Part shown: piece by piece, positions 8,767 to 14,168 of the stretch
Position numbering within the stretch: the stretch's first letter is position 1
Layout of the letters: each line of letters starts with the position of its first letter
NCBI RefSeq assembly: GCF_008973485.1
Contig: NZ_CP031223.1
Coordinates: 620,001-684,000 of the forward strand
Source of the DNA: Psychrobacillus glaciei
GTDB taxonomy: Bacteria > Bacillota > Bacilli > Bacillales_A > Planococcaceae
Reading direction: 5' to 3'
DNA length: 64,000 nucleotides
The notes under the pieces: model-generated
What the model was told of the DNA's origin: nothing
What the model saw: only the letters and a program-made list of their open reading frames with translations
The model's database searches: none
Translations under genes and position numbers: made by a program

Positions 8767-9180
8767 GTGTTGATTAGAAAATTTAAGATTAATGAAAGTG
8801 GATTAAACCGCTTTTTTGGACCTCTTGAGGCAAAAATTATGGATATTTTATGGAACGATGTGGAAATGACCATTAAAGATGTTCAGCAAGTTCTAGATCG
8901 GGAAAAATTGACGAATTTTAACACAGTTATGACTGTCATGAATCGATTAGTAGAAAAGGGAATTCTTCAGAAGAGGGTAGAAGGAAGATCATTTTTATAT
9001 CAACCAATTCAAACAAGACATGAGTTTTTGAATATGCAGTCAAGAGAGATGACAAACGAATTAATGGATGAATTCGGAAACGTTGTTGTAAGTCATATGC
9101 TAGATGCACTGGAAGACGTAGATGATGAGCTTGTTGCTAAACTCGAACTTAAAATTAAAGAATTGAAGAAGGAATTATAA
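8767..9180 (+). CDS. BlaI/MecI-family transcriptional repressor
   Basis: A 137-residue winged-helix repressor. 'LNRFFGPLEAKIMDILW' and 'TVMTVMNRLVEKGIL' match the helix-turn-helix of BlaI/MecI/CopY proteins, and the C-terminal third (from about residue 85) is the dimerisation helix region. In the classical system the repressor is inactivated by cleavage triggered by a BlaR1/MecR1 metalloprotease; here an M56 protease gene starts three bases after its stop. Start is GTG at 8767, nine bases after GAGGTGA. The likely targets are its own promoter and the palindrome at 10049-10063 ahead of the disulfide-bond genes. Confidence 0.85.
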   Translation: MLIRKFKINESGLNRFFGPLEAKIMDILWNDVEMTIKDVQQVLDREKLTNFNTVMTVMNRLVEKGILQKRVEGRSFLYQPIQTRHEFLNMQSREMTNELMDEFGNVVVSHMLDALEDVDDELVAKLELKIKELKKEL

Positions 9181-9183
9181 TAT

Positions 9184-10032
9184 ATGTCTAAACGTCCATC
9201 TTCTCTTATATTTTTCGTGTCACTTATCATTTCTGGTACAATTTTAATTCAAATGGCTTTATACGTCATTGCAATGTTGGCAGGCTGGAATATCAAGTTT
9301 AATCTAGTGGAAGTATGTCACAGTACATTAAAATCAATTGGACTGTCCTCACTCGAATATGTTCTCGATGCGCTCGTCATTTATACGCTACTATTTTCAT
9401 TTTGGAAAATGAGTTCGCAATTAATTCATGCTTCACGAATGAAGAAAAGATTTCAGCAATATAGAGAGAAAATGTTGACTATCGAAATGAATGGAATGTA
9501 TACAAGTGGAAAAGAGGACCTGGTTGTTATCTCTTATCCAGGACCAATTGCTATTACGATGGGGTTTATTCGACCTAAAATTGTTATTTCAACAGGTTTG
9601 ATAAATCTTTTAAATGAAGAGGAATTAAAAGCGGTCATATCTCATGAGAAATACCATAAAGAAAATCGTGATCCTCTAAAAATCTTTTTGTTATCCCTTT
9701 TCGCGTCTACGATGGGTTATATACCCATACTGAAATGGTTTAATCAAAAATATAGAATCATTCAGGAAGTATTGGCGGATGAATTTGCAATTGAAAAACA
9801 GAAAACATCGGTGAATTTGGGCAGTGCCCTTTTGAAAATGCTAAAGGTAGGGAAACAAGAAAAAATGGCTTTTACGTATGTGTCATTTGCTGATACGTCT
9901 GTAAATTACCGGATTGAATATATGTTAAATCCGGTAAAGAAAATCCAATTAAAGATTCCGTTAGAGGTTGCGTTCATATCTTTAACCATATTTAGTTTAA
10001 TCTGTGCATTTTTTATTTACGCATTAGCGTAA
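9184..10032 (+). CDS. M56-family membrane zinc metalloprotease (short BlaR1-like)
   Basis: A 282-residue protein with two N-terminal membrane helices (about 8-33 and 58-76), a cytoplasmic loop holding the zinc site H154-E155-K-Y-H158 and a likely third ligand in 'QEVLADEFA' (about 194-202), then a helix near 165-182 and a last helix at 262-281. This is the M56 protease module of BlaR1/MecR1. It lacks the roughly 250-residue extracellular penicillin-binding sensor that BlaR1 carries, so it cannot sense beta-lactams in the known way. Encoded right after the BlaI-like repressor, it is the probable anti-repressor; the signal is unknown. Confidence 0.85.
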   Translation: MSKRPSSLIFFVSLIISGTILIQMALYVIAMLAGWNIKFNLVEVCHSTLKSIGLSSLEYVLDALVIYTLLFSFWKMSSQLIHASRMKKRFQQYREKMLTIEMNGMYTSGKEDLVVISYPGPIAITMGFIRPKIVISTGLINLLNEEELKAVISHEKYHKENRDPLKIFLLSLFASTMGYIPILKWFNQKYRIIQEVLADEFAIEKQKTSVNLGSALLKMLKVGKQEKMAFTYVSFADTSVNYRIEYMLNPVKKIQLKIPLEVAFISLTIFSLICAFFIYALA

Positions 10033-10048
10033 ATTTTTTATCAATCAC

Positions 10049-10063
10049 ACTACATAATGTAGT
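10049..10063. promoter_or_regulatory. BlaI/MecI-type operator before bdbD
   Basis: ACTACATAATGTAGT is a perfect 15-base palindrome (ACTACAT, one central base, ATGTAGT). It matches the TACA-N-TGTA core of BlaI/MecI operators. It lies 21 bases upstream of the bdbD start and downstream of the repressor/protease pair, so the bdb genes are probable targets of that repressor. Confidence 0.7.
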
Positions 10064-10083
10064 TCGAATTAGGAGTGTTTATT

Positions 10084-10728
10084 TTGTCTAAGAAAATATT
10101 TTGGATTATCGGTGTAGTAGCAGTTTGTTTAATCGCGATTGTTGTGTTAACAGATGTGAAAGAAAAGGGAGTTAATATTGAATACGAAGAACAACCGTAT
10201 ATTGGTGAAGAGTCTGCGCCAGTTGAAATTGTTGAATTTGGTGATTACAAATGTCCACACTGTGAAGAGTTTAATAATAGTCTCTTTCCAATCATTAATA
10301 AAGAATTAGTGGAAACAGGCAAAGCAAAGTTTTATTTTATGAACTATTCATTTATTGCCGCTGATTCAATAACAGCTGCACAATTTGCGGAAACAGTTTA
10401 CAAAGAACTTGGCAATGAGAAATTCTGGGAATTCCATCATCTACTATTTGCCAATCAAATAACAGAATCTGGTCAAGAAAATGTAATGACAGAAGAATTT
10501 TTAAAAGCAGTTTTAGAGAAGGTAGCAAGTCCGGAAGAGACGGAAAAAGTAATGCTTGCCTTCAGTAAAAATGAAGGAAAAGAAGCTTGGGACAAAGATA
10601 TGGCTACGGCAAAAAATCTAGGTGTCTCTTCCACTCCAGCGATATTTATTGGTGGAAAAGAATTCAAGGGAAGAACAATGGATGATTTTATAAAAATGGT
10701 GGACGAGGCTGCTACAAGTGGTAAATAA
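10084..10728 (+). CDS. bdbD: Thiol-disulfide oxidoreductase BdbD (DsbA-like)
   Basis: A 214-residue membrane-anchored DsbA-type oxidase: N-terminal helix (residues 5-23), active site C57-P-H-C60 in 'DYKCPHCEEF', and the cis-proline loop 'SSTPAIF' near residue 182. It introduces disulfide bonds into exported proteins and is reoxidised by BdbC, whose gene overlaps its end. A GTG at 10075 is in frame but lies inside the AGGAG ribosome site; the TTG at 10084 has proper spacing, so I use it. The palindromic operator at 10049-10063 suggests control by the BlaI-like repressor upstream. Confidence 0.9.
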   Translation: MSKKIFWIIGVVAVCLIAIVVLTDVKEKGVNIEYEEQPYIGEESAPVEIVEFGDYKCPHCEEFNNSLFPIINKELVETGKAKFYFMNYSFIAADSITAAQFAETVYKELGNEKFWEFHHLLFANQITESGQENVMTEEFLKAVLEKVASPEETEKVMLAFSKNEGKEAWDKDMATAKNLGVSSTPAIFIGGKEFKGRTMDDFIKMVDEAATSGK

Positions 10729-11122
10729 ACCTCTTCTCTTAGCTTGGATAGCATCCATAATAGCAATGGTAGGGAGTTTGTTTTTTAGTGAGCGTATGGG
10801 TTTTATTCCTTGTACACTTTGCTGGTATCAACGAATTTTAATGTATCCACTTGTCTTTTTCCTAGGCATTGCTTTTTACCGAAATGATCGAGATATTTAT
10901 AAGTATGTTTTGCCGATTTCGGTCATTGGTGTGGCTGTTTCAAGTTATCATTATGCATTGCAAAAAATTCCTTCCATGCATGAATTCAGCGCATGTACGA
11001 GCGGGGTTCCATGCTCAGGTCAATATATTAACTGGCTAGGTTTTGTAACAATTCCTTTTTTGGCATAAATAGCTTTTACTATCATCACAATTATGATGCT
11101 AATGCTTATGAAGCGTAAATAA
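10718..11122 (+). pseudogene. bdbC: bdbC (DsbB-like quinone:disulfide oxidoreductase) with in-frame stop
   Basis: Starts GTG at 10718 inside the end of bdbD. The product has both redox pairs, C32-T-L-C35 and C93...C99, and three of the four expected membrane helices. At 11066-11068 a TAA interrupts 'GFVTIPFLA'; the same frame then continues 'IAFTIITIMMLMLMKRK' to a TAA at 11120-11122, which is what the fourth helix and basic tail of BdbC look like. One base change (for example from TTA) would restore a normal 134-residue protein. So either the last helix is lost or this is a sequencing error. BdbC passes electrons from BdbD to menaquinone. Confidence 0.8.
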
Positions 11123-11136
11123 TAATACTTTTCTTT

Positions 11137-11166
11137 GGCCTCCCTTAAACTCAAAGGGAGGTTTTA
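11137..11166 (+). terminator. Terminator after bdbC
   Basis: Stem CCTCCCTT / AAGGGAGG with a short loop followed by TTTTATTT. It ends the blaI-M56-bdbD-bdbC unit. Confidence 0.9.
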
Positions 11167-11224
11167 TTTAAGATTAAGAAAGTATATGGATTTTCCTCCT
11201 GCGAAAGCAATGTTCATATTACTT

Positions 11225-11420
11225 TAAAGAATTAAATGATACCGCGGATTTCCGTTTCAGGTGGTCGCTTTCCGTAGGGGCGCCACATTCGCGTCGCTTG
11301 CGATGTCTCATCTGTCTCCGAGGAACGAAGGCTAAGAGCGCCACATCGTGTGGAAACGCCTTCGTGACCAACATCCTGTTGGCCTCCGTCTGGAGTCGCC
11401 ACCTTTCACTACAATCCATT
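11225..11420. repeat. GC-rich intergenic element with inverted ends
   Basis: About 195 bases of clearly higher G+C than the neighbourhood. The ends are inverted relatives of each other (TTTCAGGTGGTCGC near 11248 against GAGTCGCCACCTTTCA near 11393), and internal hairpins such as CCAACATCCTGTTGG (near 11368) are visible. A short minus-strand frame runs through it, but its Arg-rich product looks like an artefact of composition. Similar phrases (TGTTGGCC...GCCTCC) occur in the element at 37331-37546. It is a candidate non-autonomous repeat. Confidence 0.6.
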
Positions 11421-11604
11421 AAGTGAGTAGTACTTAAGAAGGAAGTATATGAAACTGATATACTAAAAATCGAGTACTCACAACCACTTGAAGCGCTTTT
11501 TGATGGTGACTACTTTACACAGAATTTCCTATTTGTCTTTACATTTAGCGTCCACAGTATACCTGAATAAGTGGGCAGATGATTAGAGTTGGTCGAACCT
11601 GAAA

Positions 11605-11885
11605 AAATAGATAGCATCTATAGGTAAAGAAGCGCTGAGCGGACGAAATTGCATCTTCGTCCGCTTTTAAAAGAATAGGAAAGTATCTAATCTCTCCTTA
11701 AACAAACCTTACGCACCTTGACTTTATATATTCCAAGAGGCGACGGACAAACATCCGCCACAAGATTACTGAAAAAAATGGATCGCGAAGTGACGCAGTC
11801 ACTTCACGATCCAAAAAAAAACACAGGTAATAGTGTAGCGACGATTCGTCCAAAGCACTCTGGGATAGAGAAGACAAGAGCACTT
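11605..11885. repeat. Dispersed ~285-bp element, copy 1
   Basis: This block is repeated at 25476-25765, with long matches such as GCTGAGCGGACGAAATTG, TTCGTCCGCTTTTAAAAGAA, ACGGACAAACATC and CACAAGATTAC. It holds two hairpins. The first (AGCGGACGAA / TTCGTCCGCT, 11638-11665) is followed by TTTT on the plus strand. The second (TGGATCGCGAAGTGAC / GTCACTTCACGATCCA, 11779-11813) is followed by seven T on the minus strand. Both look like terminators facing each other. The region 11421-11604 before it has no gene that I can support. Confidence 0.75.
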
Positions 11886-11930
11886 AAAGGACTCTAGAGT
11901 TTTTCTTACAAGATAAGAAAGTATATGAAA

Positions 11931-11961
11931 ATGTACCATGAACACTGGGTTCATGGTACAT
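11931..11961. repeat. Perfect 13-bp hairpin before the IS91-like transposase
   Basis: ATGTACCATGAAC (11931-11943) and GTTCATGGTACAT (11949-11961) flank a five-base loop. The hairpin ends eight bases before the transposase ATG, where a ribosome site would be expected and none is seen. It may be the element's replication end, an operator, or a structure limiting translation. Confidence 0.75.
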
Positions 11962-11968
11962 TTGTTAT

Positions 11969-13255
11969 ATGGAAAAGAATATATTAAAACGAATATTTTT
12001 TGATGAGCATAATCATTGGAATCAATTTTTATTGAAACATGAAAACAAGGTAAGACCTATAGTTGTAAAAGAAGTAGAAAAGTTCAAGGGATGCGGAAAG
12101 GTAGTTAATGGGTTCAAACTCTTTGTATGTGAAGGGTGTCATGATGTAAAAAAAGTTGCCTATCGATGCAAAGGACGTTTCTGTACAACCTGTTCAGTGG
12201 GAGAAAGTGAAGAATGGAGCCGTCTAATATCCCATGATATGTTTCAAGTCAACCACCGACATGTGATTTTTACGGTAGATGAAGGATTGCGTGAAGTCTT
12301 CTTACTACACAGACATCTTTTAAAACCAATGATGGATGAAGCTGCTAAACTTCTTAGAGATTACTTTTATAAAAAAACAAAGGTGATTCCGGGTATAATC
12401 TCAGGTCTCCACACATTCGGATCAAGAGTTAATTTTAACCCACATGTCCATATGTTAGTGACTATGGGAGGTATTAATGCACAAGGTGAATACGTAAAAT
12501 ATGATTTCTTACCTTTTGGGATGCTTCGGAAGCAATGGCAGACGGTTGTCTTAAAACTAATCAGAAAGAATTTAAATCCTAGAGAGAAAAAGCAAGTGCA
12601 ATCACGACTTCAAGCAGCCTACCAAAATAATGGGAAAGGTTTCTATATACATGCACCAAAACAAAAGGGAAAGATAGAAGAACAACTAAGATACATTGGG
12701 CGTTATATGCGTCGACCTGCAATAGGGTTGAATCGGATCGAAGCATATGATGGTCAAAACGTAACTTTTACTTACAAAGATAAGACCAATGGTCGGCAAA
12801 AGAAAGAAACAATTTCTGTGGAGGAGTTTATTTCCCGATTAATTCGTCATATCCCCGATGAACAATTCAAAACTATACGTCATTATGGTATGTACTCACG
12901 TAAAACCAAAGGTGATACTAGAAAATTACTGACGGAATGGCAGAAGGAAGTAAAGAAGTGGATCGTTAGAATAGGTTCTAAACTAAAAAGACGTAATTGG
13001 AGAGAGAAATTTCTGGCTGCCAAACAGCCGGATCCTTTGAGGTGCCCAAAATGTGACAACTGCTACATCTATAAGAGAGAAGTCTGTCTTCAGGAGGGGA
13101 TACTAACGATACGGGTAGCTATATGCGACAATACAAGAAACTATTTAGAAAAGGTGATTCGTCATTTCACCAGTCAGCAAACCACGCAAAAAGAAAAACA
13201 AAAGCAAACCAACTATTATCAAGGCACCAGTAATATACGAATGTCTACTGTGTGA
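11969..13255 (+). CDS. IS91-family HUH transposase
   Basis: A 428-residue rolling-circle transposase. The N-terminal zinc domain has Cys pairs within residues 42-75 (CG...C-x2-C...CKGRFCTTC); the HUH motif is N-P-H159-V-H161; the catalytic tyrosines are Y242 and Y246 in 'YIGRYMRRP', the YxxxY spacing typical of IS91. A further Cys pair, CPKCDNC, lies near residue 357. The length fits the family (about 400-500). The enzyme nicks one strand and drives transposition through a single-strand intermediate. The C-terminal 35 residues are Lys/Gln-rich and overlap another frame that continues as a zinc-ribbon protein. Confidence 0.9.
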   Translation: MEKNILKRIFFDEHNHWNQFLLKHENKVRPIVVKEVEKFKGCGKVVNGFKLFVCEGCHDVKKVAYRCKGRFCTTCSVGESEEWSRLISHDMFQVNHRHVIFTVDEGLREVFLLHRHLLKPMMDEAAKLLRDYFYKKTKVIPGIISGLHTFGSRVNFNPHVHMLVTMGGINAQGEYVKYDFLPFGMLRKQWQTVVLKLIRKNLNPREKKQVQSRLQAAYQNNGKGFYIHAPKQKGKIEEQLRYIGRYMRRPAIGLNRIEAYDGQNVTFTYKDKTNGRQKKETISVEEFISRLIRHIPDEQFKTIRHYGMYSRKTKGDTRKLLTEWQKEVKKWIVRIGSKLKRRNWREKFLAAKQPDPLRCPKCDNCYIYKREVCLQEGILTIRVAICDNTRNYLEKVIRHFTSQQTTQKEKQKQTNYYQGTSNIRMSTV

Positions 13256-13424
13256 TGCGGAAGAGAAAATTCCTTACCAAGTGGTAAGAGACTTCGATCG
13301 AATGGACGATGGAGATCCAACTGTTCCACCCATGTTTGAATGTGAACAGTGTGGAGCGCAAATGTATCCGAGGGTATACAAAGGAATACATGGAATGGTG
13401 TATAAAATATCGGACGTAAAATAA
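13164..13424 (+). CDS. Small zinc-ribbon frame overlapping the transposase 3' end
   Basis: A frame open from 13158, +1 relative to the transposase, encodes 'APVIYECLLCDAEEKIPYQ' and then 'PPMFECEQCGAQMYP', i.e. two CxxC knuckles 35 residues apart, ending at TAA 13422-13424. No ATG, GTG or TTG lies in the usable part; an ATT at 13164 follows AGGTGA at good spacing, and A-rich runs (AAAAAGAAAAACAAAAG) upstream could allow a +1 shift from the transposase. It is probably a second IS protein or a transposase extension. The start is uncertain. Confidence 0.45.
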   Translation: MSPVSKPRKKKNKSKPTIIKAPVIYECLLCDAEEKIPYQVVRDFDRMDDGDPTVPPMFECEQCGAQMYPRVYKGIHGMVYKISDVK

Positions 13425-13432
13425 ACAAAAAA

Positions 13433-13461
13433 GGACCGGGCGTCTTTTTGCCCGGTTTTTC
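13433..13461 (+). terminator. Terminator / right-end hairpin of the IS91-like element
   Basis: ACCGGGC / GCCCGGT with an eight-base loop followed by five T. It closes the transposase transcript and separates it from csoR. Confidence 0.85.
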
Positions 13462-13489
13462 TTATAACAGATAAAGTCATTTTATTTGC

Positions 13490-13506
13490 ATACCCCTTAC
13501 AGGTAT
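13490..13506. promoter_or_regulatory. CsoR-type operator before csoR
   Basis: ATACC-N7-GGTAT with a C-rich centre (ATACCCCTTACAGGTAT) matches the dyad bound by copper-sensing CsoR repressors and overlaps the TATACT that looks like the -10 box (13504-13509). The same ATACC-N7-GGTAT pattern is found before copA. Confidence 0.75.
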
Positions 13507-13540
13507 ACTATATTAGTAGTAAGGATAGGGGGTTGCCTAA

Positions 13541-13867
13541 TTGGACAATATTATAGAAGAGAGTACTACCACATCGGAAATGTCTTGTCGTAAAAGTCAT
13601 CATCCTGAACATGTTAAAAAAGACTTAACAAATCGTTTAAATCGAATAGAAGGTCAGATTCGAGGAATTAAAGGCATGGTAGACAAAGATGTCTATTGTG
13701 ATGATATTATTACCCAGCTTTCTGCGACTCAATCAGCTTTGAATAGTGTGGCAAAGGTCCTTTTGCAAGGCCATCTAAAAGGTTGTGTAGTGGAAAGGCT
13801 AGCTGAAGGGGATAATGAAGTACTAGACGAGTTATTAGTAACGTTTCAAAAATTAATGAGAAAATAA
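13541..13867 (+). CDS. csoR: Copper-sensing transcriptional repressor CsoR
   Basis: A 108-residue all-helical repressor with the Cu(I) ligand set C53, H78 and C82 (VYC...GHLKGC) and the DNA-contact region 'NRLNRIEGQIRGIKGM' (residues 31-46). Copper binding releases it from the operators at 13490-13506 (its own) and 14132-14148 (copA). Start is TTG at 13541 after AAGGATAGGGGG; an in-frame ATG lies 39 bases further on. The N-terminus is His/Ser-rich (KSHHPEH), as in other Bacilli. First gene of the copper module csoR-copZ-copA. Confidence 0.93.
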   Translation: MDNIIEESTTTSEMSCRKSHHPEHVKKDLTNRLNRIEGQIRGIKGMVDKDVYCDDIITQLSATQSALNSVAKVLLQGHLKGCVVERLAEGDNEVLDELLVTFQKLMRK

Positions 13868-13882
13868 GAGGAGGAATTTTAT

Positions 13883-14092
13883 ATGGTAAGTCAAGTTACA
13901 TTAAATGTGCAAGGAATGTCATGTGGTCATTGTGTAAATGCAGTGGAAAGTAATGTTGGAAAATTAGATGGCGTGGAGCAAGTTAATGTTCATTTAGAGA
14001 CTGGAAAAGTAGATGTATCATTTGATGAAGAAAAAATAACAGTTGAGAAAATTAAAGAAACAATTGATGATCAAGGATACGAAGTGAAATAA
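13883..14092 (+). CDS. copZ: Copper chaperone CopZ
   Basis: A 69-residue HMA-domain protein with the metal site G-M-S-C14-G-H-C17 and the ferredoxin-like fold pattern. It carries Cu(I) to CopA and CsoR. A GAGGAGG ribosome site sits 15 bases after the csoR stop, so csoR and copZ are co-transcribed. A modest terminator follows it, and copA has its own operator. Confidence 0.95.
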   Translation: MVSQVTLNVQGMSCGHCVNAVESNVGKLDGVEQVNVHLETGKVDVSFDEEKITVEKIKETIDDQGYEVK

Positions 14093-14094
14093 AT

Positions 14095-14119
14095 GAGTGC
14101 TGTAAAGGCGCTCTTTTTC
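14095..14119 (+). terminator. Terminator between copZ and copA
   Basis: GAGTGC / GCGCTC stem (one G-T pair), loop of about seven, followed by five T. It separates csoR-copZ from copA, which carries its own operator. Confidence 0.75.
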
Positions 14120-14131
14120 TAACAAAAATAT

Positions 14132-14148
14132 ATACCCCATAGCGGTAT
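14132..14148. promoter_or_regulatory. CsoR-type operator before copA
   Basis: ATACC-N7-GGTAT (ATACCCCATAGCGGTAT), 20 bases before the copA start. It has the same half-sites and spacing as the site before csoR, so both promoters should respond to copper together. Confidence 0.75.
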
Positions 14149-14168
14149 GTGGGAGAGGCGAAAATCAT

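Larger units (their letters stand above)
11931..13461 (+). mobile_element. IS91-like (HUH, rolling-circle) insertion element
   Basis: The element has no terminal inverted repeats, as is usual for IS91 relatives. Its left limit is set by a perfect 13-bp hairpin (11931-11961), its body is an HUH transposase gene plus a small zinc-ribbon frame, and its right limit is a GC-rich hairpin with T run (13433-13461). IS91 elements transpose through a single-strand intermediate between an origin and a terminus, both often hairpins. The exact ends are my inference. It lies next to the repeat block at 11225-11885. Confidence 0.65.

Noticed and set aside
11219-11419. 66-codon minus-strand frame rich in Arg
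   Set aside because: It runs through the GC-rich palindromic element, has no ribosome site, and its product has no family pattern.
11698-11883. 61-codon minus-strand frame
   Set aside because: It lies inside the dispersed 285-bp element; the second copy at 25476-25765 does not keep the frame.
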